NCBI GenBank assembly: GCA_965247015.1
Contig: CBDFGG010000004.1
Span: 1 to 64,000 of the forward strand
Reading direction: 5' to 3'
From: JAIXWP01 sp965247015
GTDB taxonomy: Bacteria; Bacteroidota; Bacteroidia; Flavobacteriales_D; Sanyastnellaceae
DNA: 64,000 bases
Shown here: positions 27,366-36,513 of the stretch, one piece after another
Numbering within the stretch: the stretch's first letter is position 1
Layout of the letters: every line of letters starts with the position of its first letter
Notes under the pieces: generated by a model
The model's input: only the letters and a program-made list of their open reading frames with translations
Database searches by the model: none
Told to the model about the DNA's origin: nothing
Position numbers and translations under genes: made by a program

Positions 27366-28775
27366 ATGAAAAAGTCAATCATATATCTTTCATTTATTCT
27401 TGCTGCAGCAAGTTTCTCAAGCTGCAAAAAATGGCTCGATGTAGGTCCTGAAAACGTAGTGCTTCAAGAAGATGCACTTAAGACTCCAGAAGACCTTCAA
27501 AAGCTTTTGATTTCTTGCTACGATGTAGTAGGAAATACAATGGATGGTCGCGTTCAGAATCTTGCTGAATTGCTTACTGATAACATGGCTCGTCCATTGA
27601 ACAACCTCGAACTTACTTCTGTGTATGATCGCGAAGTGAACTTCTTTAATACCACTACTAACAACGTTTACACAGACTTGTATCGAGCGGTATTCAGATG
27701 TAACTCACTTCTCGAAAGTGTTGAATTGATCGATGGACTTTCTTCTGCAGATCGTCTTCGCATTGAATCAGAAGCACGCTTCATCAGAGCACTTTGTCAC
27801 TATTGGACATTGAAAGTTTGGGCACAGCCATGGGGTTATACTTCTGACAATTCTCACTTAGGAATTATCATTCGTGAGAACGCTGCTGCTACTCCACTAG
27901 CGAGAAGCACCGTCGCTGAATCTTATGCTTCTATAATTGCTGACTTAGAATTTGCTTTTGCAAATCTTCCAGCTACTAATGGTGCATATGCAAACCGCTA
28001 TGCTGCTGCGGCTATGTTGAGCCAAGTTCTTTTCCAAAAGAATGACTACAACGGTGCCGTAACGTATGCAAACGAAGTAATCAATTCTGGTTTGTATTCA
28101 TTGGAACCAACACTAGATGTGTTCCATGCAATGACTCCAGAAGCTCAAGCAACGGCAAACCCAGAAGCGATCTTCTCTGTAGTAAGTACTAACACATCAG
28201 CAATCGTTGACACTCGTAACGAAGGTTTCAGAGATAACTACTTCCCTGGTTCTACTGGTGCTCAGTTGAGCTACAGCCAAGACTTGTTTACCATCTTTAG
28301 CCAAAGCGGTGTGGATGGACGTAAGACTGCATGGATCGACGAAGCTTCAGGTCAATACCAATCGTTGAAGTTTGGTTCGAACGCAGCTGGATCATTCTTC
28401 TTCTCGATTCCTTTGATTCGTTTATCACATATTAAATTGATCCGTGCAGAGGCAATCGCAGAAGCGGGCGGTGATTTAGCTACAGCAATCGAAGACATCA
28501 ATGACATTCGTGATCGTGCTTTTGGCGTTGGTATATTTGATGTACCATCTACTGCAACTGCAAACGATGTTATCTTAGCAGCTAGAGACGAGTTTCGAAA
28601 AGAAACCATCAGTGAAGGGCTTCGCATCGATCAGATTAGAAGACTTGGAGCAAATGGATTAAATATTACTGTAAGAAACGCTCCTTGGAACTGTCCAGGA
28701 ATGGCAGTCCAATTCCCGAATGGTGAATTTTCAAGTTCTCTATTTGTAGGTAACCCAGAAGGTGGATGTAACTAA
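27366..28775 (+). CDS. susD: SusD/RagB-family glycan-binding lipoprotein
   Basis: This 469-residue surface lipoprotein forms the lid over the SusC barrel and binds the glycan. The signal peptide MKKSIIYLSFILAAASFSSC has the lipobox FSSC (Cys20). The N-terminal SusD motif KKWLDVGPENVVLQEDALKTPEDLQKLL and the TPR-like helical segments (ALCHYWTLKVWAQPWGYTS, AAAMLSQVLFQKNDYNGAVTYANEVI) are typical. The C-terminal RagB region has IRLSHIKLIRAEAIAEAGG and EDINDIRDRAFG. It is co-transcribed with susC. Confidence 0.95.
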   Translation: MKKSIIYLSFILAAASFSSCKKWLDVGPENVVLQEDALKTPEDLQKLLISCYDVVGNTMDGRVQNLAELLTDNMARPLNNLELTSVYDREVNFFNTTTNNVYTDLYRAVFRCNSLLESVELIDGLSSADRLRIESEARFIRALCHYWTLKVWAQPWGYTSDNSHLGIIIRENAAATPLARSTVAESYASIIADLEFAFANLPATNGAYANRYAAAAMLSQVLFQKNDYNGAVTYANEVINSGLYSLEPTLDVFHAMTPEAQATANPEAIFSVVSTNTSAIVDTRNEGFRDNYFPGSTGAQLSYSQDLFTIFSQSGVDGRKTAWIDEASGQYQSLKFGSNAAGSFFFSIPLIRLSHIKLIRAEAIAEAGGDLATAIEDINDIRDRAFGVGIFDVPSTATANDVILAARDEFRKETISEGLRIDQIRRLGANGLNITVRNAPWNCPGMAVQFPNGEFSSSLFVGNPEGGCN

Positions 28776-28793
28776 TTTTAATCAATGAACATC

Positions 28794-29297
28794 ATGAACA
28801 AGAAATTAAATATAGCAGCAGTCCTTCTCGCAGGTGCGATGGTATTCGGACTCAATAGCTGCAAGCCTGAAACAAAAGGCGAACTCGGTACAGCATTCGA
28901 CAAGGTTGCTGGTATGGACGGAACCTGGAAAATCACTAAGTTTTCTCAAGTTGACTTGAACAACCCTATTCGTGAAGAGCGCGATTTAAGCGACTTCTAC
29001 ATCGTTGATGGACAACAGGCTTTGGAATTGACTTTTAACAAAGAAGACCGCACGTACACTGTTGTACCAGGACCTGGTATCAACTTCTTTGGAGAGTCTG
29101 GAACGTGGGGATTTGATAACGATGCCGCTCCTTCTAACTTGTATCTTTATGGTACTGACACCCTAGAATTCAACCTAGGTGCGATGGTTAGAGAGTTCGA
29201 CAATAATCTTGTCATCCAACTTCCTCGCTTCTGCGATGATGGCGCAGGCAATCGTCTTGAAACAGTGATTTATAAATTTGAATTCGCACGTCAATAA
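28794..29297 (+). CDS. Small surface lipoprotein of the sus-like locus (DUF5004-like)
   Basis: This lipoprotein (Cys23 in FGLNSC) of ~167 residues has a lipocalin-like opening, GMDGTWKITKFSQVDLNNP, and a beta-rich body (LELTFNKEDRTYTVVPG, GTWGFDNDAAPSNLYL, LVIQLPRFC). It resembles DUF5004-type proteins often found after susD. I infer an accessory role at the SusCD complex but no defined activity. An ATG three codons upstream (28785) is an equally possible start. It lies in the susC-susD operon. Confidence 0.65.
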   Translation: MNKKLNIAAVLLAGAMVFGLNSCKPETKGELGTAFDKVAGMDGTWKITKFSQVDLNNPIREERDLSDFYIVDGQQALELTFNKEDRTYTVVPGPGINFFGESGTWGFDNDAAPSNLYLYGTDTLEFNLGAMVREFDNNLVIQLPRFCDDGAGNRLETVIYKFEFARQ

Positions 29298-29308
29298 TAA
29301 TGAGCAAC

Positions 29309-30148
29309 ATGAAAAAAATACTCTTCACAATTAGCGCAATTGTATGCAGCATGTTGGCTTCTGCTCAATCTGCGTATGTTCTTCCATCACCAACTGGTGC
29401 TGATGAACCGGTGACCATTTATGTGGATATTTCTCAAACCAACGGTGGACTAAAAACCATCTTGATGAACCATCCTGAAGAAGTTGACAACGTTTATCTA
29501 TGGACATGGATGCCTGCAGATAACGGAGGAAACGGAACTTGGAATGAAAGTAATCAATTCAGAAAAATGACTCACGTTTCTGGTCTGCTTTTCTCATTCG
29601 ATACCATCCCAACTTTGTTCTACGGAGTAGATGGTCCTACTTTTTTTGCTAGTGGAATTTCTTGTCTTGCGAAACTTCGCGATGGAAATGCATACGCTGA
29701 CGACGGAGTTGGTGAAGCAAAAACAGAAGATTTGAGAATTACCATTATTCCTAAACTTTGTGACGATTTATACTGCACATTCCCTGAGCTTTCGAAGCCT
29801 GAGGATTTTATTTCGATTACATACAACAACAACATCGAAACCAACCCACAGTTGCAAAACCTGACGGATGGTGAGGTGTACTTATACATTCTAGCGAAAG
29901 GAACAGGGCCATTCAACTTGTATCCTTATGTACCCGTTGCACAAGCAGCAAGTACTGAGGCGCTACGAATGAAACCAGTTCCTGGCAAGCCTGGCGAGTT
30001 CCGACTCACCATCATTCCAACGATGTTCTTTACGAATGTCCCGTCCACACAGACCATTACAGAACTGAGGTACTATGTTGTCAAACCGGGATATGTACCG
30101 GCACAACCAGTTCCGATTACATACGGATTTTTGGATTGCTCGAACTAG
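29309..30148 (+). CDS. Secreted SusE/F-like protein of the sus-like locus
   Basis: This exported protein of ~279 residues has the signal peptide MKKILFTISAIVCSMLASAQ and no lipobox Cys. Two beta-sandwich-like halves can be read, the first with LPSPTGADEPVTIYVDIS, HPEEVDNVYLWTW and TFFASGISCLAKLRDGN. The first half resembles the N-terminal domain of the amylase at 21265 (TPAFPTQNDEITILYNATQ, MFVFRNQSG). A glucan-binding role like SusE/SusF is therefore plausible but inferred. A Met three codons upstream (29300) is an alternative start. It is the last gene of the operon and is followed by a strong terminator. Confidence 0.6.
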   Translation: MKKILFTISAIVCSMLASAQSAYVLPSPTGADEPVTIYVDISQTNGGLKTILMNHPEEVDNVYLWTWMPADNGGNGTWNESNQFRKMTHVSGLLFSFDTIPTLFYGVDGPTFFASGISCLAKLRDGNAYADDGVGEAKTEDLRITIIPKLCDDLYCTFPELSKPEDFISITYNNNIETNPQLQNLTDGEVYLYILAKGTGPFNLYPYVPVAQAASTEALRMKPVPGKPGEFRLTIIPTMFFTNVPSTQTITELRYYVVKPGYVPAQPVPITYGFLDCSN

Positions 30149-30159
30149 TCAATTCATAA

Positions 30160-30188
30160 AAAAAGCCCCAACGATGTTGGGGCTTTTT
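30160..30188 (+). terminator. Bidirectional intrinsic terminator between the sus-like operon and prmA
   Basis: A perfect 13-bp stem, AAAAAGCCCCAAC / GTTGGGGCTTTTT, closes a 3-nt loop (GAT), with A- and T-tracts on both sides. It ends the sus-like operon on the plus strand and tpiA-prmA on the minus strand. Confidence 0.92.
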
Positions 30189-30197
30189 CTTTGCAAT

Positions 30198-31028
30198 CTA
30201 TTTGATCATTTTCAATAAACACCATTCATTTCGTTCACGCTGCAGGACTAGCTTCAAACCCAACTCTCCTCCCACTCTCTCGAGTTCTGGAATATCTTGA
30301 GTATAAAATCCGCTGAACAAAATCTCTCCTCCTGTCTTCAATACTTTCACATACTCTTTCATATCACGAAGCAGAATATTACGATTAATATTTGCAAGAA
30401 TGATGTCGTACTCTTGATTCGTGAGCAGCTCTGCTCCTCCCTGATAAGATTTAATGCGCGTACAATTATTTCTTTCTAAGTTCTCTAGACTATTCAAGTA
30501 AGCCCACTCATCGATATCTATTGCATCCGCGCTTTCTGCACCCATCATTTCCGCAAGAATCGCTAATACCGCAGTACCTGCGCCCATATCAAGCACGTGC
30601 TTTCCTTTCCAATCCATATTCATCATTTCACCCATCATCAAATGCGTGGTGCTATGATGCCCTGTACCGAATGACATCTTCGGCTCAATATTGATCACAT
30701 ATTCAAATGATCCTTCCACTTCATGGAAGGGTGCTCGAATCAAACATTTGTTATCTACAATGATTGGATCAAAGCTCTTCTCCCACTCCGCATTCCAATT
30801 CACTGCTTCAATCTCTATGCTCGTCCATTCAATTTTTTGATCCTCGATTTGTGAAGTCATCAACTCCGCTAACAATCCCTCGTTCCAATCGGCTGCAACT
30901 ATGTAGGCTTTTACCCCTTCATCGGTTTCAACAAAACTTTCAAATCCGAGTTCTGCCAATTCTGCTACCAACACTTCTCGTGCGGGCAGCAATGGTTCCA
31001 GAACGAATGTAACCTCTTGATAGTTCAT
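30198..31028 (-). CDS. prmA: Ribosomal protein L11 methyltransferase
   Basis: This class I SAM-dependent enzyme trimethylates ribosomal protein L11. The N-terminal ferredoxin-like domain (residues 1-60) is followed by WNAEWEKSFDPIIVDN and the substrate loop EPKMSFGTGHHSTTHLMM. The SAM motifs come next: HVLDMGAGTAVLAILA, then DAIDIDEWA. ILANINRNILL is the catalytic post-motif (NIN in place of NPPY). Length is 276 residues. The start ATG shares one base with the tpiA stop (TAATG), which points to translational coupling. Confidence 0.94.
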   Translation of the reverse strand: MNYQEVTFVLEPLLPAREVLVAELAELGFESFVETDEGVKAYIVAADWNEGLLAELMTSQIEDQKIEWTSIEIEAVNWNAEWEKSFDPIIVDNKCLIRAPFHEVEGSFEYVINIEPKMSFGTGHHSTTHLMMGEMMNMDWKGKHVLDMGAGTAVLAILAEMMGAESADAIDIDEWAYLNSLENLERNNCTRIKSYQGGAELLTNQEYDIILANINRNILLRDMKEYVKVLKTGGEILFSGFYTQDIPELERVGGELGLKLVLQRERNEWCLLKMIK

Positions 31029-31786
31029 TAGTGTGCGGCTGATTTGATGATCGTCATGAAATCATTTGCCTTCAATGAAGCACCACCAACAAGACCTCCA
31101 TCCACATCAGGACAGGCGAATAAAGATTCACTGTTTTGTGGATTTACAGAACCTCCATATAGGATATGAATTTGATCTGAAACTTCTTTTCCAAAATGAT
31201 CTCCGATTGATTTACGGATAAATGCATGCATTTCTTGCGCTTCATCATTAGAAGCGGTAACACCAGTTCCGATCGCCCATACAGGCTCGTATGCTATGAT
31301 TATTTTCTCCATTTGATCAGCTGATAAATGGAACAATGCCTTTTCAATTTGATGAAGCACTGTAATAAAATGTTTCTTGTCTTTTCTTTCTTCTAAAACT
31401 TCACCACAACAGAAAATAGGTTGCACATTATGGCGCAGACAAGCGTCAATTTTTGCCGCAATCAATTCATCTGTTTCATGAAAATATTGACGACGCTCGC
31501 TGTGTCCTAAGATGCAAAATGGAATGTTCATTCCATCCAACATTGCAGCGCTAATCTCTCCTGTGAAAGCTCCAAAATCATGATGGCTGCAGTTCTGAGC
31601 TGATAGATAAAAGAAAGGTTCTTCCATCATTTCAATATTCGCCAAGTAAAGCGCTGGAGGTGCGATAATCACCTTTACGCCGTGTGGCACATCTTCTTTT
31701 CTCTCTTGAAGTGCGATTGCAATTTCCATTGCCTCTTCAAGTGTTTTGTTCATTTTCCAGTTTCCTGCTACTATCTTATGTCGCAT
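31028..31786 (-). CDS. tpiA: Triose-phosphate isomerase
   Basis: This glycolytic barrel enzyme interconverts dihydroxyacetone phosphate and glyceraldehyde 3-phosphate. GNWKMNK carries the catalytic Lys, LGHSERR the electrophilic His, AYEPVWAIGTG the catalytic Glu and loop 6, and YGGSVNPQN with GGLVGGASL the phosphate site. Length is 252 residues from the ATG at 31786 (MRHKIVAGNWKMN). The in-frame TTG nine bases earlier is less likely. A TATCTTCG box lies ~20 nt upstream. It is divergent from recQ. Confidence 0.96.
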   Translation of the reverse strand: MRHKIVAGNWKMNKTLEEAMEIAIALQERKEDVPHGVKVIIAPPALYLANIEMMEEPFFYLSAQNCSHHDFGAFTGEISAAMLDGMNIPFCILGHSERRQYFHETDELIAAKIDACLRHNVQPIFCCGEVLEERKDKKHFITVLHQIEKALFHLSADQMEKIIIAYEPVWAIGTGVTASNDEAQEMHAFIRKSIGDHFGKEVSDQIHILYGGSVNPQNSESLFACPDVDGGLVGGASLKANDFMTIIKSAAH

Positions 31787-31878
31787 TGTATTCAATAATT
31801 TCTTGCGAAGATAATCAATCTCAAAGCCCGCTGCTGCGCCCTTTTCAGAGTGGCGACACTATTTCGTATTTTTGCAAG

Positions 31879-33798
31879 GTGTCTATCGTAACTCCACTTG
31901 AAATATTAAATCGCTATTGGGGCCATGCCGCATTTCGTCCGCGTCAGGAGGAAATTGTTTTGTCGGTACTCAATGGCAACGATACCTTGGCGCTCTTGCC
32001 TACAGGTGGAGGAAAAAGTGTTTGTTTTCAAGTTCCAGCATTGTGCATGGAAGGTGTTTGCCTTGTGGTGAGTCCTTTAATGGCATTGATGTATGACCAA
32101 GTTGCCAATCTTCGTGAACGAGGCATCAGTGCTGTAGCGATTACAAGCGCTATGAATTTTCGAGAAATCGACAAGACGCTTGATCTATGTGTGCAAGGGA
32201 AATATAAGTTTCTATATGTCGCCCCAGAACGTTTGAAGAGCACGCTCTTCAAAGAGCGTTTCAAACGCATGATGATTTCGATGATTGCTGTTGATGAATC
32301 ACATTGTATCTCTCAATGGGGATACGATTTTCGTCCTTCCTATCTTGAAATCGCTGCTATCAGAGAATTTCATCCAACTGTTCCTGTGCTTGCACTTACG
32401 GCAAGCGCTACACCTGCGGTGGTCACAGACATTCAAGTGAAACTTCATTTCAAATTGGAGAATGTCATCGGTACGAGTTTCGCTCGTCCGAACCTCGCAT
32501 ATGTAGTCATTGAACACGAGAATAAAGAAGACAAGCTTCTTGATATTTTGAAAAATGTTCCGGGCAGTGCTGTGGTGTATTGTGGCACTCGCGCCCGCAC
32601 CAAAGAGGTCGCTGAATTTCTCTACAGAAGAGGTCATAGTGCTACATTCTATCATGCTGGTCTCACACACCAAGAAAAAGATGCAGCATTTAAACGATGG
32701 CTCAGAAATGAATCTCGCATTATCTGCGCCACCAATGCCTTCGGAATGGGCATCGACAAGCCCGATGTGCGCGTAGTGGTTCACATGGATGTGCCAAGTA
32801 CTCCAGAAGCTTATTTCCAAGAAGCGGGACGCGCAGGAAGGGATGGAAAAAAAGCATATGGTGTTTTGTTATACAATAAGGGAGATCTAATTTCTCTTCG
32901 AGAAAAAGTCGAAGCAAAATTTCCTCCCATTGATACCATTCGCCGCGTGTATCAAGCCTTAGGGAATAATTTCCAACTCGCAGTAGGTGCAGGAAAAGAC
33001 GTGCAGTTTGAATTTAATCTCGCTGCATTTGTGAAGTCTTTTCATCTCAAAGCGGCAGAGACCATGCATGCTTTAAATATTCTAGAGGCAGCTGAATACA
33101 TCGCTCTCAGCGATAGCATTCACATGCCTTCGCGATGCACCATATCTATTAGCAAAGGAGATTTGTACAGCTATCAAGTAGCGCATGCCCAGATGGATGG
33201 CTTTATCAAACAATTGCTTCGCATGTACGGCGGGCTATTCGACAACTATGTGCCTATCAAGGAAAGCGAAATTGCGAAGCAAATTCGAACCTCAGATAAG
33301 GAAGTCGTGAGCTTATTGTATTTATTACAAAAACAGAATGTAATCGACTACATTCCTGCAACAGATACTCCAAAAATCACCTACCTCACCGCTCGTGAAA
33401 GTGCAGAACACCTGCGCCTTTCGAAAGAGGTGTATGAGGACCGGCTTAAAGCCGAAACCGAGCGCATGGAAGCGATGATTCGCTATATGCAACGCGATCG
33501 CTGCCGCAGTGTTCAATTGCTCGAATACTTTGGAGAAAAGGAACCGGAGGCTTGCGGCAAATGTGATATCTGTCGCGATCGTGCGAAAAAAGGTTTAGAA
33601 ACAAAACAATACGAGCACCTCTGGGAGGCGCTTTCAGCAAAGCTTTTGAACAGTTCGCCCACCTTGGATGAAGTGGATAAATTACTTCCTCAATTTGATA
33701 GCGAACTTTTGCATAAAATGATTCGCTGGAAACTCGATCACCAAGAGCTAGTGCTCGACGACATGTTGCGCCTCTCATTACCAGGGCTCGACGATTAG
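31879..33798 (+). CDS. recQ: ATP-dependent DNA helicase RecQ
   Basis: This superfamily 2 3'-5' helicase for recombination and fork repair has 639 residues. Walker A is LLPTGGGKSVCFQVPA. The DEAH-type box is VDESHCISQWGYDFRPSY. Later motifs are VPVLALTASATP, IICATNAFGMGIDKPDVR and YFQEAGRAGRDG. The zinc-binding RecQ-Ct domain has RDRCRSVQLLEYFG and CGKCDICR. No HRDC domain is evident at the C-terminus, as in short Bacteroidota RecQ forms. I chose the GTG start at 31879, 4 nt after a TATTTTTG box. The upstream in-frame extension runs antisense through tpiA. Confidence 0.95.
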   Translation: MSIVTPLEILNRYWGHAAFRPRQEEIVLSVLNGNDTLALLPTGGGKSVCFQVPALCMEGVCLVVSPLMALMYDQVANLRERGISAVAITSAMNFREIDKTLDLCVQGKYKFLYVAPERLKSTLFKERFKRMMISMIAVDESHCISQWGYDFRPSYLEIAAIREFHPTVPVLALTASATPAVVTDIQVKLHFKLENVIGTSFARPNLAYVVIEHENKEDKLLDILKNVPGSAVVYCGTRARTKEVAEFLYRRGHSATFYHAGLTHQEKDAAFKRWLRNESRIICATNAFGMGIDKPDVRVVVHMDVPSTPEAYFQEAGRAGRDGKKAYGVLLYNKGDLISLREKVEAKFPPIDTIRRVYQALGNNFQLAVGAGKDVQFEFNLAAFVKSFHLKAAETMHALNILEAAEYIALSDSIHMPSRCTISISKGDLYSYQVAHAQMDGFIKQLLRMYGGLFDNYVPIKESEIAKQIRTSDKEVVSLLYLLQKQNVIDYIPATDTPKITYLTARESAEHLRLSKEVYEDRLKAETERMEAMIRYMQRDRCRSVQLLEYFGEKEPEACGKCDICRDRAKKGLETKQYEHLWEALSAKLLNSSPTLDEVDKLLPQFDSELLHKMIRWKLDHQELVLDDMLRLSLPGLDD

Positions 33799-33821
33799 TC
33801 GCTTTGCCTTAGATTTGCGGC

Positions 33822-35012
33822 ATGAATTCATTTGTCCAAATCAGCCTTAAGTCAGGAAAAGAACATAGTATCCTTCGCCAACACCCTTGGATTTTTAGCG
33901 GCGCCATTCAGAAAATGGATGGTCTGCCAAAAAGCGGGGATATCGTAAACGTGCTTGACCACAAGGGAAATCAACTAGGAACTGGACACTATTCTGAAGG
34001 AAGCATTGCTGTGCGCGTGTTTGCTTTTGGTAAAAATTACAATAACTCCTCTGATTTCTGGATTCAAAAGATTCAAAATGCCTATGATGTAAGGAAAAAT
34101 CTAGGGTTTGTCGATTCTGCAAATACGTCTATTTATCGATTAGTACATGCCGAAGGTGATGGACTTCCTGGTTTGATCATCGACATCTATGGAAAGACAG
34201 CGGTGATTCAAAGCCACAGTGCTGGAATGCATCGTTTGAGAAATGAGATCAAAGATGCATTGCTCCATGTGTATGGCGGCAAATTAGAAGCGATCTACGA
34301 CAAGAGCGCTGAAAAGCTATCTAAGAATTCATCAGAAACCTCGAGTGATTCATATCTACACGGTAGCAAGCTCGATGCAATTGCTTTAGAGCATGGTTGT
34401 AAGTTTCATATCGATTGGGAAGAAGGTCAGAAGACAGGATTCTTTATTGACCAACGTGAGAATAGAAAACTCCTCGGTGAACTTTCACAAGGAAAGAAAG
34501 TGCTCAATACATTTTGCTATACTGGCGGTTTCTCTGTGTATGCCCTCAGAGGCGGAGCAGAGCTCGTGCATAGCCTGGACAGCAGTCAGAAGGCATTGGA
34601 CCTCACCGAGTCGAATATTATCCTCAATGGCTTTGAAAACGCGAATCACAAAGTGATCAAAGCTGATGCAGTGGATTACATGAAAAATCTAGAAGTGGAT
34701 TACGACATCATTGTGCTCGATCCTCCTGCATTTGCTAAGCATCTCAGCGCGCGTCACAAGGCAGTACAAGGATATAAGCGTATCAATGAAGCTGCCATTA
34801 GTCAAATAAAACCTGGAGGGATCATTTTCACTTTCTCGTGCTCACAAGCGGTGGACAAACAACTCTTCACCAACACAGTAATTGCATCTGCCATTAGTGC
34901 GGGAAGAAAGGTGCGCATCCTGCACCAATTGCACCAACCAGCAGATCACCCGATCAATGTATTCCACCCGGAGGGAGAATACTTGAAAGGATTAGTATTG
35001 ATGGTCGAGTAA
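33822..35012 (+). CDS. rlmI: RlmI-type 23S rRNA (cytosine-5) methyltransferase
   Basis: This SAM-dependent RNA methyltransferase is of the RlmI/RlmK type, which modifies C1962 of 23S rRNA. An N-terminal PUA domain (residues ~1-75, HPWIFSGAIQKMDGLPKSGD) comes first, then the linker motif EGDGLPGLIIDIYG. The catalytic domain has EEGQKTGFFIDQRENR, VLNTFCYTGGFSVYALRGGA (SAM motif I), IIVLDPPAFAK and the C-terminal Cys motif IIFTFSCSQAVD. Length is 396 residues. A TAGATTTG box ends 4 nt before the ATG. Its stop abuts the convergent hisS stop with no gap. Confidence 0.9.
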   Translation: MNSFVQISLKSGKEHSILRQHPWIFSGAIQKMDGLPKSGDIVNVLDHKGNQLGTGHYSEGSIAVRVFAFGKNYNNSSDFWIQKIQNAYDVRKNLGFVDSANTSIYRLVHAEGDGLPGLIIDIYGKTAVIQSHSAGMHRLRNEIKDALLHVYGGKLEAIYDKSAEKLSKNSSETSSDSYLHGSKLDAIALEHGCKFHIDWEEGQKTGFFIDQRENRKLLGELSQGKKVLNTFCYTGGFSVYALRGGAELVHSLDSSQKALDLTESNIILNGFENANHKVIKADAVDYMKNLEVDYDIIVLDPPAFAKHLSARHKAVQGYKRINEAAISQIKPGGIIFTFSCSQAVDKQLFTNTVIASAISAGRKVRILHQLHQPADHPINVFHPEGEYLKGLVLMVE

Positions 35013-36377
35013 TTACTTCAATTGCGAAATCAATTCTTCAAGTCGCACATTCGCTTGTTCGCCTGATTGCATATTCTTCAAAGCGATAGTACCATTGGCC
35101 ATTTCATCTGCACCGATGATGGCTACGAATGGAATCTTTTTGTCGTCCGCATATTTGAATTGCTTCTTCATCTTCGCCGCTTCGGGATAAATCTCTGCGT
35201 TGATACCTGCTTGTCTTATCTGACGAAGGATTGGGAGCGAATAGATCTCTTCTATTTCCCCGAAATTTGCAAATAGCAATTTTGTAGTCGCTCCAATTTC
35301 TTGTGGGAAAAGTTGCAGCTCAGTCATTACATCATAGATACGATCTGCACCGAATGAAATACCAACGCCGCTTAGGCCGGGCAATCCAAAGATTCCAGTG
35401 AGGTCATCATAACGACCGCCGCCGCAAATACTGCCCATCTGCACTCCGTTTGCCTTCACTTCGAAAATCGCTCCGGTATAATAATTCAGTCCACGCGCAA
35501 GCGTCAGATCCAACTCAAGCTTCGCTCTTTCTAGACCTACGCTTGCTACCCTTGTCAAGATATATTGTACCTCTTCAATGCCCTTCACTGCAATTTCACT
35601 TGCTGAAAGAATGCCTTTAAGTTGTGTGAGTTTTTCTTCATTCGAACCTGAAATATTCAAAACAGAATTGATCACTTTTAATTGATCATCATTGAATCCT
35701 TTTTCTCTCAGTTCCTTCTCTACTCCTTCTACGCCAATCTTGTCTAACTTATCGATGGCGATGGTCATGTCCATCATCTGCGCTGCAGCGCCCGCCACTT
35801 CGGCAATGCCGCTGAGTATTTTTCTATTATTTAATTTTATGGAAAAATCAGGTAGACCTAAATTGGTAAGTACTTCGTCAAATATTTGAATCAGTTCTAC
35901 TTCGTTCAATAAACTGTTGCTTCCCACCACATCCACGTCGCATTGATAGAACTCCCGATAGCGGCCCTTTTGCGGACGGTCGGCACGCCACACGGGCTGA
36001 ATTTGATAGCGCTTGAATGGTAAAGCCAATTGATTATGATTCATCACCACAAAGCGCGCGAATGGCACTGTAAGGTCATATCGAAGGGCACGATCGCAAA
36101 TACTAAAGCTCAATTTGCGCGAGTCACGTTGACTTAAAGCCGCGTCATCCGCGTCTTTCAAATAGTCTCCATTATTCAGTACTTTGAAAATAAGTTGGTC
36201 TCCTTCTTCTCCATATTTTCCTGTCAATGTAGAAAGATTTTCCATCGTAGGTGTTTCCAATGGCAAATACCCAAAACGCTCGAATGTCTTTCTAATCACT
36301 GAGAAAATATAATTTCTCTTGACCATTACTTCTGGTCCAAAATCTCTTGTTCCCTTCGGAATTCCAACTTGACTCAT
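35013..36377 (-). CDS. hisS: Histidyl-tRNA synthetase
   Basis: This class IIa enzyme charges tRNA-His with histidine. Motif 1 lies in RKTFERFGYLPLETPTMEN. Motif 2 is RFVVMNHNQLALPFKRYQIQPVWR, followed by REFYQCDVDVVG. The histidine-specific motif is ARGLNYYTGAIFEV, and motif 3 is GVGISFGADRIYDVM. The anticodon-binding domain occupies ~residues 360-454. Length is 454 residues, in the normal range. The 3' end touches the rlmI stop, leaving no room for separate terminators. Confidence 0.96.
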   Translation of the reverse strand: MSQVGIPKGTRDFGPEVMVKRNYIFSVIRKTFERFGYLPLETPTMENLSTLTGKYGEEGDQLIFKVLNNGDYLKDADDAALSQRDSRKLSFSICDRALRYDLTVPFARFVVMNHNQLALPFKRYQIQPVWRADRPQKGRYREFYQCDVDVVGSNSLLNEVELIQIFDEVLTNLGLPDFSIKLNNRKILSGIAEVAGAAAQMMDMTIAIDKLDKIGVEGVEKELREKGFNDDQLKVINSVLNISGSNEEKLTQLKGILSASEIAVKGIEEVQYILTRVASVGLERAKLELDLTLARGLNYYTGAIFEVKANGVQMGSICGGGRYDDLTGIFGLPGLSGVGISFGADRIYDVMTELQLFPQEIGATTKLLFANFGEIEEIYSLPILRQIRQAGINAEIYPEAAKMKKQFKYADDKKIPFVAIIGADEMANGTIALKNMQSGEQANVRLEELISQLK

Positions 36378-36399
36378 ACCCTTGCTTCCTTATTATTGA

Positions 36400-36477
36400 T
36401 TATCGACGATTGCTGAACTTGTTTTTTGCAAAAACAATGATTAAAAGCAGCGCCAATCCTAGAAATACGTAGTTCAT
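36400..36477 (-). CDS. Candidate 25-residue membrane micro-protein
   Basis: The ORF reads MNYVFLGLALLLIIVFAKNK then FSNRR: one hydrophobic helix of ~16 residues with a basic C-terminal tail, as expected for a membrane peptide oriented by the positive-inside rule. It has its own perfect TATCTTTG box on the minus strand (36493-36500), 15 nt before the ATG, which makes it more credible than a random ORF. hisS follows ~20 nt downstream, so it may alternatively be a short upstream ORF in the hisS leader. Confidence 0.45.
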   Translation of the reverse strand: MNYVFLGLALLLIIVFAKNKFSNRR

Positions 36478-36509
36478 TTGATATAATTTTTACAAAGATA
36501 GTAAGTTTG
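36477..36509 (+). promoter_or_regulatory. Promoter of the WD40 gene, back-to-back with the hisS-side promoter
   Basis: TTTG (36477-36480) and TAAGTTTG (36502-36509) are separated by 21 nt, a good Bacteroidota pair. The box ends 4 nt before the GTG start. On the other strand TATCTTTG (36493-36500) points toward the micro-ORF and hisS, so the two boxes lie one base apart and the two promoters probably compete. Confidence 0.6.
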
Positions 36510-36513
36510 TAAA

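Noticed and set aside
31684..31878. N-terminal extension of RecQ by 65 residues
   Set aside because: The extension is the antisense of tpiA and lies before the TATTTTTG box; the GTG at 31879 fits the family start.
32299..32820. A 173-codon antisense frame inside recQ
   Set aside because: Shadow of the conserved helicase motifs; no promoter box or plausible protein composition.
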